From Firmicutes bacterium HGW-Firmicutes-1 (GTDB lineage: Bacteria > Bacillota > Clostridia > Lachnospirales > Vallitaleaceae), in NCBI GenBank assembly GCA_002841625.1, contig PHAG01000008.1, forward strand, positions 224,708-288,707: a stretch of 64,000 nt of DNA, written 5' to 3'. Shown here piece after piece: positions 9,443 to 18,695 of the stretch (its first letter is position 1; every line of letters begins with the position of its first letter). Made by a program: the position numbers and the translations under genes. The notes beneath the pieces were generated by a model. That model had not been told where the DNA came from. It saw nothing but the letters and a program-made list of their open reading frames with translations, and did no database searches.

Positions 9443-11173
9443 TTAGCTTGAGCTTACTTTGTTTCCAACACTTTTTCCGAATATGAAGAGCGTTGCACCA
9501 GTTGCTAGAATACCTGCAGGTAAGGTAATTAGTGAGGAAACACCTAGAGCAGCCGGTAAGAAGCCAAAGACTATAGAGATAATCGCTACAACAACAGCGT
9601 ATAATAATTGGGTTTTCACATGATCAATGTGATCACAAGAAGAACCCATAGAAGATAAAATTGTTGTATCAGAAATTGGTGAACAGTGGTCACCGAAGAT
9701 TGCTCCAGTTAAAACAGCACCAATACTTAAAGTGATCAGGTTCATATCTCCGCCAGAAGCACTATTTGCCAAAGGTATAGCTAAGGGCATTAAAATTCCC
9801 ATAGTTCCATAGCTTGTCCCAGTAGCAAAGGAGATGATTGAACCGAGAAGGAAAATTATAGTTGGAATAATGAATGCGGGAATGGTATTTTTTAGGGCGT
9901 CTGCTAAATACATATCTGCATCAAGTTGGTTTTTAATCACATCAGCGATTGACCATGCAAGCAATAAAATAACAACAGTAATGATCATGGACTTCCAACC
10001 TTCAATCCAGGTATCCACTCCATCTTTAATGGTAAATAGTTTTTGAAAAACACCCATTACAATTGCAACAATTCCTGCTAGCATTGCAGCCATAAATAAT
10101 ACAACAGAGGCATCGGAACTACTATAGCAGATTCTGATAGCTGTTAAGGAAAATGGACTGCTATTCACAAGCTCTAAACTAGCTTCATCTAAAGCATTAT
10201 AGCCATTAAAATAAAAACCAAGTAAAGAAGCCGCCATAAGAACAAAAATAGGAATAATAGCATTCCAAATATTTGTCTTCATACCAGCGATTGGTTTAAT
10301 ATCCATATTTTCGCCAATAGCAAGAGGAGTAGAACCATCTGCAATGACCTTTCCAGTAGTTCTTGCTCTTTTTTCAGCTTTGTACATTGGACCAAATTCT
10401 TTTAATAAAACAATAGAAAAGACAATGAAAGCTAGTATGAAAATATTGTAGAAACGAAAAGGTATGGTTTCTAAGAAAATGGCGTATGCACTTTTCGTAA
10501 TAGATAGCGCTGTTAGTTCTTCTTGGATTAGACTTAATTCATACCCAATCCAGGTTGATACGATTGCAATTCCAGCGATAGGAGCTGCGGTAGCATCGAC
10601 TATAAAGGCTAATTTTTCTCTTGATATGCGTTGCTTATCTGTGACAGGTCGCATAATAGGACCAACGATGAGGGAGTTTGCATAGTCATCAAAAAACACA
10701 AAGAGACCTAATATCCAAGTAATAAATTGTGAACTTCTTGCTGTTTTGGCTTTTTGAGAAAGCTTTTCAGCAATCGCAAAAGTACCTCCCATTTTTGAGA
10801 CCAAAGCAATCAAACCACCAATGGCCATAACCTGTAATAAAATACCAGCATTCCATGGATCTGCCATAGAATTAACCATTGATTTTATCATCAAAGTAAA
10901 AGCACCAGTTATTGATTTAAAGACATTAGTACCACCAACCAAGGAAACCATCATCGTACCTGAAAAAACTCCAGCAGCGAGTGAAATGATAACATTCTTT
11001 GTTAAAAAGGCAAGTACAATAGCAACCAAAGGTGGAATCAAGGTCCAAGCCCCTAATGCTTGCCAAAGAGGTGTTGTTTCGCTAACCGTTACTCGAGATG
11101 AAACAAAAAAAGCGATTATTGTTAGAGCGGCCAAAACAAAATACGTTACTTTGGTCAAAGTCTTCTTGTTCAT
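9443..11173 (-). CDS. Na+/H+ antiporter, NhaC family
   Basis: A 576-residue integral membrane protein with about 12 hydrophobic segments and the NhaC-type signatures FVFFDDYANSLIVGP and GDHCSPISDTTILSSMGS. It probably exchanges sodium, or a metabolite such as an organic acid, for protons, which fits a marine or alkaline habitat (inference). The start is ATG 11173 with GGAGG 8 nt upstream; the in-frame ATG 7 codons earlier lacks a site. It runs against its neighbours and interrupts the glycan locus. Confidence 0.88.
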   Translation of the reverse strand: MNKKTLTKVTYFVLAALTIIAFFVSSRVTVSETTPLWQALGAWTLIPPLVAIVLAFLTKNVIISLAAGVFSGTMMVSLVGGTNVFKSITGAFTLMIKSMVNSMADPWNAGILLQVMAIGGLIALVSKMGGTFAIAEKLSQKAKTARSSQFITWILGLFVFFDDYANSLIVGPIMRPVTDKQRISREKLAFIVDATAAPIAGIAIVSTWIGYELSLIQEELTALSITKSAYAIFLETIPFRFYNIFILAFIVFSIVLLKEFGPMYKAEKRARTTGKVIADGSTPLAIGENMDIKPIAGMKTNIWNAIIPIFVLMAASLLGFYFNGYNALDEASLELVNSSPFSLTAIRICYSSSDASVVLFMAAMLAGIVAIVMGVFQKLFTIKDGVDTWIEGWKSMIITVVILLLAWSIADVIKNQLDADMYLADALKNTIPAFIIPTIIFLLGSIISFATGTSYGTMGILMPLAIPLANSASGGDMNLITLSIGAVLTGAIFGDHCSPISDTTILSSMGSSCDHIDHVKTQLLYAVVVAIISIVFGFLPAALGVSSLITLPAGILATGATLFIFGKSVGNKVSSS

Positions 11174-11451
11174 AAAAATATCCTCCACATACATTTTTTC
11201 ATTCTAAATAATCTTATAACAAATAGCGAAAAATGTAAACGATTAGTTCATTTCAAGTTAACGATTGTTAATAAAAATCCCTAATAAGAAAAATACAAAC
11301 CTGATTTATTATTAAGAATCATAACTACTGAAAATTCATAAGGAGGCACTTGCAAAGCAAGAAAACATATTGTGCTTCAATTTAGGAAGATACAGTAGTA
11401 TAATTAAATGAATAAATGTAACTTTATCAAAGAGAGGGAGGGGATGTTGAT

Positions 11452-11859
11452 ATGAAATTTAGTGAAGAATTAATTGCTCCTTGTGGAATGAATTGTGGTG
11501 TGTGTATTGCATATTTAAGAGAAAAAAATAAGTGCTGTGGTTGTCTGAGTTTAGGTACGAATAAACAAGCGCACTGTAATAAATGTAGTATTAAGTTTTG
11601 TGATGAACATAATCGTTCAGAGTTTACATATTGTTATGAATGTCATAAATTTCCTTGCTCAAGGATAAGAAAACTTGAGAAAAGGTATGTTGAAAATTAT
11701 CATGTAAGTTTAATCGAGAATTCAACTAGTATTAGCAAGTACGGTTTTAGTGAATTTATTATGAATGAAAGTGAAAAATGGAAATGTAAAAACTGTGGTG
11801 AAGTGCTATGTATTCATAGAAACATATGCCTAAACTGTAAAGAAGAGACGAATATATAA
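11452..11859 (+). CDS. Cys-rich DUF3795-like protein
   Basis: A 135-residue protein dominated by paired cysteines: CGMNCGVC at about 11-18, CCGC, CNKC, CYEC and two C-terminal CxNC/CxxC pairs, 16 or more in all. The N-terminal pattern APCGMNCGVCIAYLREKNKCCGC matches DUF3795, a presumed zinc-binding family without known function. The C-terminal knuckle WKCKNCGE...CLNC looks like a zinc ribbon. GGGAGGGG precedes the ATG. It sits between nhaC and the LuxE-like gene and may belong to neither. Confidence 0.78.
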   Translation: MKFSEELIAPCGMNCGVCIAYLREKNKCCGCLSLGTNKQAHCNKCSIKFCDEHNRSEFTYCYECHKFPCSRIRKLEKRYVENYHVSLIENSTSISKYGFSEFIMNESEKWKCKNCGEVLCIHRNICLNCKEETNI

Positions 11860-11977
11860 AATAGCCAACAATGTTACGTAGTGTAGCAGTTGGTTAGGTT
11901 TTATAGTGTTTAACAGATTAATTTAAGTGTATTATTTCATAAGGTATATTATGAATATACGAAATGGGGGAATTGAT

Positions 11978-13105
11978 TTGAAGGCAAGGGAGAAGTTGTT
12001 TTCATACCGTGAAATCTATGATCATGCAGGTAGTGAAGCATTATTTATAGCAGCAATGAAAGAGTCAATTAACCACCATCGCATGAACTGTAGCTTTTAC
12101 GATCAATTGCTGAAAACTCGTTGTTTTAGTGTGGAAAGCATTCAGTCCATTGAAGATTGTGCAAAGATACCCTTGATACCAGCTCAATTTTTCAAATACT
12201 ACGAGGTTCTAAGCGTAAAAAAAGAAGAGATTAAAATCCATGCAACCTCATCAGGAACCCAAGGACAAAAAAGTCAAATTTTCCTCGACAGCGAATCGGT
12301 CAGACTTGGCACTAAAATGGCTATTAAGGCGATTAAGTATCATGGTTTTATTTCAGTTATTCCAACCAATTATCTTATTTTAGGATATGAACCTATAGAA
12401 GGCAATGACATGGGTAGTGTAAAGATTGCTCTTGGCATAACTCGATTTGCTCCTGTAAAAGAAATTGTATTTGCGTTAAAGCCTCTTGGAGATCGATATG
12501 AAATAGATTATTTTGGAATTATAAATGCGTTAAATCGTTTTGATAAACAAAGGCTCCCTGTTAGAATACTTGGATTCCCTTCGTACCTATATATGATGTT
12601 AAAGATGATACAGGATTCAGGTAGGAAGCCCTTGAAATTGAATGAAAAATCAATAGTGCTTACGGGTGGTGGCTGGAAGAAATATGATGACATGATAATT
12701 GATAAAGATGAGTTGTATTTAATGGTTGAGGAGCTTCTTGGTATTCCTGAAAGGAACTGTCGTGATTTTTACAGTGCGGTTGAGCATAGTGTCGCTTACC
12801 CAGAATGCGAAAATCACCATATGCATGTACCCATTTGGAGTAGAGTGATCATACGTGATGTAAAAACCTTAGAGCCTTTAGACTTTGATCAACCTGGGTT
12901 CTTAAGCTTTATCAGTCCATTGGTTTCTTCAGTGCCAATATCTTCAATTCTAATGGGAGATATGGCTGTATTGAAAAATGGTATGGAATGTGGCTGTGGA
13001 ATTACAACACCCTATTTTGAAGTCATTGAAAGGGTAGGAACAGCGAAAACCAGAAGCTGTGCAGTTGCTGCTTCAGAGTATATGAAGGGGGTTGAAAATG
13101 AATAA
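11978..13105 (+). CDS. LuxE-like acyl-protein synthetase
   Basis: A 375-residue member of the LuxE branch of the ANL superfamily, which activates a fatty acid as acyl-AMP, holds it on a cysteine and hands it to LuxC. The P-loop-like ATSSGTQGQKS sits near 85-95, VLTGGGWKKY near 225 and a metal-ligand-like CGCG near the C-terminus. TTG 11978 follows GGGGG by 7 nt and is preferred; ATG 11951 is the alternative. Its end overlaps the next gene by 8 bp. It is known from luciferase operons, but no LuxA/LuxB gene is here, so a glycan or lipid role is likelier. Confidence 0.85.
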   Translation: MKAREKLFSYREIYDHAGSEALFIAAMKESINHHRMNCSFYDQLLKTRCFSVESIQSIEDCAKIPLIPAQFFKYYEVLSVKKEEIKIHATSSGTQGQKSQIFLDSESVRLGTKMAIKAIKYHGFISVIPTNYLILGYEPIEGNDMGSVKIALGITRFAPVKEIVFALKPLGDRYEIDYFGIINALNRFDKQRLPVRILGFPSYLYMMLKMIQDSGRKPLKLNEKSIVLTGGGWKKYDDMIIDKDELYLMVEELLGIPERNCRDFYSAVEHSVAYPECENHHMHVPIWSRVIIRDVKTLEPLDFDQPGFLSFISPLVSSVPISSILMGDMAVLKNGMECGCGITTPYFEVIERVGTAKTRSCAVAASEYMKGVENE

Positions 13106-14387
13106 TATATATAGGGGTGAAAAAATCTCCAAGCAAGACTTCGTGGATAAGCTAGATATGATGAAGTCTCAAATTGAAAAGGATCTATTGAGAAATCCCT
13201 TAATGCCGGAAAAGGTTATCGAAGCAGCAAATACTTTGTCAAAGGAAATGAAAGAAGTAGAGGTTGTAGATAAGATAATTGAACTGGGCATTTCGAAATG
13301 GGCAGTCGAAGAATATGTTAGAGTGGCTATTGATAGTTTGAGTAAGGATGCGTTATTAAAAAAAGTACATACAGAACTGAGAGAAAACCCATTTACATGG
13401 AGAAAGGTGGTCGAAGGTATAGAAGAAAAAGAGCATCCACTTGGTGTCATTGTGCATATCGGAGCAGGAAATGCTTTGGGACTTTCAGCTTTCAGTGTAA
13501 TAGAAGGACTACTTACTGGAAATATAAATATTTTAAAGCTACCTGAAAACGAAGGTGGCTTGTCCTCAATGTTACTAATGAGGCTCATCGAGATAGAACC
13601 TCTGCTAAAACCGTACATATATGTTCTAGATGTCTCATCTAAGGATAAGGAGGTTATCTGCCAGCTTATTGGGATAGCAAATGCCGTTGTTGTATGGGGA
13701 TCAGATGAAACAATTAAGGCAATTAGGCAACTAACACCACCGAGATTACCTTTAATTGAATGGGGGCATCGTTTGAGCTTTGCATACTTTACAAATAATG
13801 AAAGTATTGGAAAAAACTTAGCTGGATTAGCAAGGAATATATGCATATCAGATCAGTTATATTGTAGTTCTCCGCAATGTGTTTTTTATGAAACAGATGA
13901 TAGACGTGAGGTTGATCATTTTGCGAATCAATTGGCTCAACATATGGAAAGTATTGCAGGTCAATATCTAGTACAAGATAGACCGTTAGAAATACAGGCA
14001 CAAATTACCTGGATACAAGAGCTCATTAAAATGGAGGAGTTATTACAATTAAAAAGATTAATTACTGATGAAAACAATACATTTGGTGTAATGGTTGATT
14101 ATAATCCTGGATTAAAGGCATCACCACTTTTTCGTAATATTTGGGTAATGCCAATAAAAAGAGAAAATTTATTTAAACTGTTAAGAGCTCATAAAGGGCA
14201 TCTTCAAACGGTAGGATTATGTTGTGAAGAACAAGAATTTGAGGAATTATCAAAGATCTTCTATACAGCAGGTATTCATAGAATTACCTCCTGTGAAGCT
14301 ATGTCAAAAAACTATAGTGGGGAGCCTCATGATGGGGTATACTCGTTGAGGAACTATGTTAGAATAGTTAATAAGGTATCTATTTAA
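13098..14387 (+). CDS. LuxC-like acyl-CoA/acyl-protein reductase
   Basis: A 429-residue LuxC-family fatty-acid reductase, an aldehyde-dehydrogenase-fold enzyme reducing an acyl thioester to an aldehyde with NADPH. The family block GVIVHIGAGNALGLSAFS, then NINILKLPENEGG and the catalytic-cysteine region NICISDQLYCSSPQCVF are present. The start is ATG 13098 with AAGGGGG 6 nt upstream, nested in the LuxE-like stop region, a translationally coupled pair as in lux operons. With the Gfo/Idh/MocA gene it completes a second glycan-locus segment. The product may be an aldehyde or alcohol used to decorate a surface sugar. Confidence 0.86.
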   Translation: MNNIYRGEKISKQDFVDKLDMMKSQIEKDLLRNPLMPEKVIEAANTLSKEMKEVEVVDKIIELGISKWAVEEYVRVAIDSLSKDALLKKVHTELRENPFTWRKVVEGIEEKEHPLGVIVHIGAGNALGLSAFSVIEGLLTGNINILKLPENEGGLSSMLLMRLIEIEPLLKPYIYVLDVSSKDKEVICQLIGIANAVVVWGSDETIKAIRQLTPPRLPLIEWGHRLSFAYFTNNESIGKNLAGLARNICISDQLYCSSPQCVFYETDDRREVDHFANQLAQHMESIAGQYLVQDRPLEIQAQITWIQELIKMEELLQLKRLITDENNTFGVMVDYNPGLKASPLFRNIWVMPIKRENLFKLLRAHKGHLQTVGLCCEEQEFEELSKIFYTAGIHRITSCEAMSKNYSGEPHDGVYSLRNYVRIVNKVSI

Positions 14388-14433
14388 CAGCATATTAAAG
14401 AGCAAAGTAACTATGAAATAAAAGGAGAACTCA

Positions 14434-15429
14434 ATGATGAAAACGATTCGATGGGGAATTATTGGCTGTGGTGATGTAACAGAGGTGAAAAGTGGGCCAG
14501 GCTTTCAAAAAGCTACGAACTCTGAGTTGATTGCTGTTATGCGACGACAAGGGAATTTAGCACAAGATTATGCCAAACGTCATGAGGTGAAAAAATGGTA
14601 TGATGACGCGGATGCACTGATTCAAGATCCAGAAGTGGATATAGTCTATATTGCGACACCACCTGCCTTTCATATGGAATACGCGCTTCGTTGTGCCAAA
14701 GCTGGAAAGCCAGTATATGTTGAAAAACCTATGGCAAGAAATTTCGAGGAATGTGAAGCCATGATAGCCGCTTGTCAGCAAGCAAAGGTACCTTTGTTTG
14801 TGGCTTATTATAGAAGGGCATTGCCTAGATTTATTAAAATAAAAGAATTGATTGATCAAGGTAAGATAGGAGATATATGTTTTGTAAACATAACCTTATA
14901 CCAGAAGCCTAGGATCGACGAATTATCTGAAGCAACAAGACCCTGGAGAGTCATACCAGAGCTTGCAGGGGCAGGTAAGTTTATGGATTTAGCCTCACAT
15001 ACCTTGGATGTTCTGGATTATATTTTAGGACCAGTAAATGAAGCACTAGGTATGGCATCTAATCAAGGGGGGCTATATAAAGCTGAGGATATGGTTACTG
15101 CAAGTCTAAAGTTTGGTTCAAGAATTCATGGTGTTGGAACCTGGTGTTTTACAGCGTTTGCTGATTATGATATGAATGAAATCGTTGGAAGTAAGGGGAA
15201 AATAAAATTTTCAACCTTTGGTAAAGAACCTATCGAGTTAATCAACGAGGATGGAAAAACGGAGTTTTCGATTGATAATCCAATTCATATACAACAACCC
15301 CTTATTCAAACAATTGTTGATGAGCTTAACGGTAATGGAACTTGCCCAAGCAACGGGATAAGTGGTGCTAGAACGAATAAAGTGATGGATGATATTCTTA
15401 GAAGTTATAGAATGGCAGAATTGAGATAA
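14434..15429 (+). CDS. Gfo/Idh/MocA family oxidoreductase
   Basis: A 331-residue NAD(P)-dependent sugar dehydrogenase family protein. Its N-terminal Rossmann fold has WGIIGCGDVTEVKSG, followed by the EKP motif (VYVEKPMARN) at about 94-97 and the ASHTLDVLDYILG helix with the family histidine. Substrates are typically cyclitols or nucleotide-sugars. GGAG lies 6 nt before tandem ATGs. It follows the LuxC-like gene by 46 bp and ends the second glycan segment at the strong terminator near 15472. Confidence 0.88.
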   Translation: MMKTIRWGIIGCGDVTEVKSGPGFQKATNSELIAVMRRQGNLAQDYAKRHEVKKWYDDADALIQDPEVDIVYIATPPAFHMEYALRCAKAGKPVYVEKPMARNFEECEAMIAACQQAKVPLFVAYYRRALPRFIKIKELIDQGKIGDICFVNITLYQKPRIDELSEATRPWRVIPELAGAGKFMDLASHTLDVLDYILGPVNEALGMASNQGGLYKAEDMVTASLKFGSRIHGVGTWCFTAFADYDMNEIVGSKGKIKFSTFGKEPIELINEDGKTEFSIDNPIHIQQPLIQTIVDELNGNGTCPSNGISGARTNKVMDDILRSYRMAELR

Positions 15430-15471
15430 ATTACCTAACGCTGACCTCGTAGAATATTCCTATTATAATAA

Positions 15472-15551
15472 AAAGACCCTGTAAAACAGAAGCTGTTAAA
15501 AAAGCATTTTATACGTTTTTTTAACTATCTATTTTATAGGGTCTATTTTAT
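15472..15551. terminator. long bidirectional terminator
   Basis: An AGACCCTGTAAAA arm pairs with TTTTATAGGGTCT across about 50 nt, and a smaller AT-rich hairpin ending in seven T lies inside. It separates the convergent dehydrogenase and thioredoxin-reductase-like genes and can stop both. Confidence 0.65.
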
Positions 15552-15577
15552 TTTGTACTAAGTGACAAAGGCTTAGC

Positions 15578-16816
15578 CTAGAGTATAACACTAACAGCTT
15601 TTGTTATTGCTTCTTCATTTAAATCTTTAACTAAGCTATTGACAACTGCACCATTTTTAGTAAGAACAATTGAAGGGAATTCCTTAACATTCAAGCGATC
15701 AGCGAGACCAGTTGATTTATAAACATCCACTCGATTTACTTGAAGCTTGCCTTCAAAGCTCTCTTCAATTCTCTTAATCGTTTCTAAAAATTCTCTTGAA
15801 GGAGCGTCAACTGCATTATAAATGTAGGTTAGTCCAGGTTTTTCTTTTTGTAAAATAATATGATGGAAGCATTCGCTTTCAGCAATGTATTTTTCTGCTG
15901 CAAAACCTGCAATAGCACCATCACCCACAGCTGTAGCAATTTGCTTTAACCATTTATCTACAACATCACCACAAGCAAATACACCTTCAATGTTTGTTGC
16001 CATTTTTTCATTTGCAATAATATAACCCTGAGATGTTAAATTAATTTGATCTTTGAAAATTTCTGTATTTGGAATATACCCAATAAATTCAAAGCAATTA
16101 TCACAAGTTATAGGAATTAAATCTCCAGTTTTTACATTTTTAAGTACAACTGTATGTAAGTGTTCATCACCTTCAAAGGAATCTACAACTGTATTCCAAA
16201 CAAAGGACATCTTAGGATTTTTGAGAGCAGCTTCCTTTGCAATTTCATTACAATCCATTTTACCTTCATCGTGTAAGACAGATACAATGATTTTGTCAGC
16301 AAATTTGGTTAAAAACATCCCTTCTTCAATCGCAGCATCACCACTACCAATTACTACAACTGTTTTACCAGTGTTAGCAGCAGCATCGCAAGTTGCACAA
16401 AAGGAAATACCTTTATCGAAAAGAAAGTTCTCTTCGTTTTTTGCTTTTGTAACTCTTGGACGACCTCCAGTTGCTAATATAACGGTTTTAGCGATAAATT
16501 TATTTCTAAAGGTTTCAACGACTTTATCTTCGCCAGCTAGCTCAACACTTTTTACATCTGTAAGCTTAAATTCAACACCCATTTTTTTAGCTTGTTCTTT
16601 CATTAGGTTGGTAATATCTTCACCCTTAGGACTATTTGGAAAGCCAGGATAATTCTCTACCTCATTGGTGTAGGTAGCTAGACCACCCACCAACGCTTTT
16701 TCTATAAGCAGTGTTTTCAGGCGAGCTCTACCAGCATATATTGATGCTGTTAACCCAGCGGCACCGCCACCAATAACAATTACATCATAATATTCGATTG
16801 CTTTTTCACGTGCCAT
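15578..16816 (-). CDS. thioredoxin-reductase-like flavoprotein, degenerate Trx tail
   Basis: A 412-residue FAD/NAD(P)H disulfide reductase. The FAD site GGGAAGLTAS is near 17-26, the redox pair is CATC in FCATCDAA, the NAD(P)H loop is GSGDAAIEEG, and the second FAD motif is GVFACGDV. Residues from about 320 form an additional thioredoxin-like domain that keeps the cis-proline (EFPSIVL) but has DAPS where the CxxC should be, so the tail is probably not redox-active. It is the last gene of the reverse-strand sulfur operon (YeeE, TusA, YeeE) and could supply electrons to a sulfur carrier. Start ATG follows GGAGG. Confidence 0.88.
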   Translation of the reverse strand: MAREKAIEYYDVIVIGGGAAGLTASIYAGRARLKTLLIEKALVGGLATYTNEVENYPGFPNSPKGEDITNLMKEQAKKMGVEFKLTDVKSVELAGEDKVVETFRNKFIAKTVILATGGRPRVTKAKNEENFLFDKGISFCATCDAAANTGKTVVVIGSGDAAIEEGMFLTKFADKIIVSVLHDEGKMDCNEIAKEAALKNPKMSFVWNTVVDSFEGDEHLHTVVLKNVKTGDLIPITCDNCFEFIGYIPNTEIFKDQINLTSQGYIIANEKMATNIEGVFACGDVVDKWLKQIATAVGDGAIAGFAAEKYIAESECFHHIILQKEKPGLTYIYNAVDAPSREFLETIKRIEESFEGKLQVNRVDVYKSTGLADRLNVKEFPSIVLTKNGAVVNSLVKDLNEEAITKAVSVIL

Positions 16817-16840
16817 TTTTAGTCCTCCAATAAATTCAGA

Positions 16841-17398
16841 TTACATAAAGTACTTAACAAGCAATTTCCCGCCAACAATAGCACCACCAAAAATACCAAT
16901 GGCAAAAACCCATCCGGATAGAGATAAAGAAGCGATACCGCTGTATAAAGCACCAATATTACAGCCATACGCAATTCTAGCTCCATAGCCCATGAGTAAG
17001 CCACCTAAGATGGCAGCGATAATTTGCTTTTTCGATTTGATTTTTTTGATTTTAAATTGAGATGCCAGTAACGTTGCAAGTAAGGCCCCTAAAATAATAC
17101 CAACATTTCTGATTGAAGCAGGGTCATTGATAAATCCAGATTTCAAAGTAGCTTGCGCTGCATCGCTGCTAAAGAAATACCATTTGTCGACACTGCCACC
17201 CAATGCTTCAAATACCCAAGCGCCCCAATTTGCAAAAGAAGCAGTGACACCCCACGCGTTACCAGTTGTGGCAAGGGTAACAATCTGAAAAAGTGAAAGG
17301 AGTATTGCACCAGTTATGTATGGCCAAGCATCCTTTAACCATCTTTTATAAAAGTCATTTTTATTAATTTTATTAATCAATTCCTTATATGCACTCAA
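16841..17398 (-). CDS. YeeE/YedE-type sulfur transporter, short subunit
   Basis: A 185-residue membrane protein with about five hydrophobic segments and the YeeE/YedE cysteine motif GYGARIAYGCNIGALYSG near residues 135-152. YeeE (TsuA) imports thiosulfate through conserved cysteines. This protein is about half the usual length and is complemented by the other half-sized family member at 17695. Two half-transporters either side of a TusA gene probably form one uptake unit. It lies 24 bp from the flavoprotein. Confidence 0.86.
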   Translation of the reverse strand: MSAYKELINKINKNDFYKRWLKDAWPYITGAILLSLFQIVTLATTGNAWGVTASFANWGAWVFEALGGSVDKWYFFSSDAAQATLKSGFINDPASIRNVGIILGALLATLLASQFKIKKIKSKKQIIAAILGGLLMGYGARIAYGCNIGALYSGIASLSLSGWVFAIGIFGGAIVGGKLLVKYFM

Positions 17399-17439
17399 AG
17401 TTTGACCTCCTATTTAAGGCTTTTTAATGCAGCATACTT

Positions 17440-17667
17440 TTATTTGTTTTTTTCAATAACAACTTCCCATTCGCCATCTTCAACTTCTTCAATTTCAACG
17501 TTATATCCTTCTTTACGTGCCCATTCAGGAACGTTTTTCATAGCACAGCTATGGTCAATTTGAACAATTAAAATATCGCCAATTTCCATTTCCTTAAGCT
17601 TGTTTTGCGCTTTAATTAATGGAACAGGACAAGCTTCTCCCATACAATCTAAAACAACTTCTTTCAT
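17440..17667 (-). CDS. TusA-family sulfur carrier
   Basis: A 75-residue SirA/TusA-fold protein with the persulfide site C13 in EACPVPLIK and a second cysteine in DHSCAMKN near the C-terminal half. Such proteins accept sulfane sulfur and pass it on; in thiosulfate-uptake operons (TsuB) they work with YeeE. The start ATG 17667 has GGAGG 8 nt upstream. It is encoded between two YeeE/YedE halves, which directly implies transport-coupled sulfur transfer. Confidence 0.9.
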   Translation of the reverse strand: MKEVVLDCMGEACPVPLIKAQNKLKEMEIGDILIVQIDHSCAMKNVPEWARKEGYNVEIEEVEDGEWEVVIEKNK

Positions 17668-17694
17668 ATCTGTATCCTCCAATAATTTATATTT

Positions 17695-18420
17695 TTAGTT
17701 ATTTGAATCGTTTTTTTGTTGATCTTTCAACGTACGTGCGGTTTGATACTTTTCAGCAGCTATGTATAATAACAATATAATTAATAATTGAATGATGAGT
17801 GCACCAATCCACCCAAAAATATCAGGCAAGAATATTGGTTTTCCCTTTGAAATAATGTTATATTTCCACCATTCAAAATCATGAGCTGCCCATAAGGAAC
17901 CTATAACAAAGAAAACAAGAGAGAGCATTTGCATAGTAAACCCTTCACCAACTCGCATTAAAGTGCCAGAGGCACAGCCGCCTGCAATTACTGCGCCAAT
18001 ACCAAATAAGAAAGCACCCAAAAGAGTTGCGAAGCTTATTGGGGCAACAAATCCGGCGCCAGGAATAGGTAAACCCTTTGCAAAAAAACCATACTTTATT
18101 GCAGTAAATCCAATGGTGGTAAAAGCAAAAGCAATCAATACCGCTCTTGTTACTGAGGTGCTTCCTGTTAAATAAGGATCACGTAAGGAAGCGGTAAAAC
18201 AAAATCGTGATTTCTGTAAAATAAATCCAAAACAAATACCAGTGATAAAGAATAAAGCGATATTGTCTGATCGAATGCTTAAATACATAGTAATACCAGC
18301 AATAATCACTAACAATAAAACACCAAAAGGTATTTGATTCACTTTTGGTTTTCTGGTACTTGCTCTAGAACGAGATGAAGAACTTCGCTGAATAGATGAG
18401 ACGGATTCATTTTCGCTCAT
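17695..18420 (-). CDS. YeeE/YedE-type sulfur transporter, long subunit
   Basis: A 241-residue membrane protein with a basic, serine-rich N-terminal tail (about 1-35) and roughly six membrane segments. Two YeeE-type cysteine motifs are visible: GFILQKSRFCFTAS near 65 and VIAGGCASGTLMRVGEG near 145. It is first in the reverse operon, with GGAGT 8 nt before ATG 18420, and is transcribed divergently from the LysR gene, which is its likely regulator. Confidence 0.87.
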   Translation of the reverse strand: MSENESVSSIQRSSSSRSRASTRKPKVNQIPFGVLLLVIIAGITMYLSIRSDNIALFFITGICFGFILQKSRFCFTASLRDPYLTGSTSVTRAVLIAFAFTTIGFTAIKYGFFAKGLPIPGAGFVAPISFATLLGAFLFGIGAVIAGGCASGTLMRVGEGFTMQMLSLVFFVIGSLWAAHDFEWWKYNIISKGKPIFLPDIFGWIGALIIQLLIILLLYIAAEKYQTARTLKDQQKNDSNN

Positions 18421-18577
18421 AATCAAACACTCCTTATTCATTAATAGTTAAAACTTTAACAAAATAGAATGCGTTTGCAAATAAAAATGTATAGCAAACG
18501 ACTTAAAAATTCAGTACATAAGCTTGTTGCGTTATTATTTCCCACTAATATAATATCATATTATTCCTAAAGTCTAC

Positions 18578-18592
18578 ATTAAGTTTCTTAAT
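18578..18592. promoter_or_regulatory. candidate LysR-type operator
   Basis: The perfect palindrome ATTAAG-TTT-CTTAAT contains the T-N11-A pattern bound by LysR-type regulators. It sits in the 275-bp divergent gap between the YeeE operon and the LysR gene, where such sites usually lie. A looser inverted repeat (AACTTAGTTTTT with AAAAACTAAACTT) follows nearer the regulator. Confidence 0.5.
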
Positions 18593-18695
18593 GCTACATT
18601 CGTATTTCTAATAGCATAAACTTAGTTTTTGTTGAAAAAATGATTCATATCATATATAGTTAAGAAAAACTAAACTTTACTAGGAGGTGGTATTC

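Noticed and set aside
10821..11207. 128-codon plus-strand frame opposite nhaC
   Set aside because: It mirrors membrane helices of the antiporter and lacks a ribosome site.
11341..11388. Strong AGGAGG followed by a TTG frame of 11 codons
   Set aside because: The frame is too short, has no promoter in good position and no recognisable product; it may be a leftover.
13169..13846. 225-codon minus-strand frame under the LuxC-like gene
   Set aside because: It is an antisense shadow of a well-supported family protein, with no ribosome site and no recognisable domain.
11978..14387. Bioluminescence (lux) operon
   Set aside because: Only LuxE-like and LuxC-like genes are present; luciferase LuxA/LuxB and LuxD are absent and the context is glycan synthesis.
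16053..16652. 199-codon plus-strand frame opposite the flavoprotein
   Set aside because: The opposite strand encodes a clear thioredoxin-reductase-like protein; this frame has serine/threonine-rich composition typical of antisense shadows.
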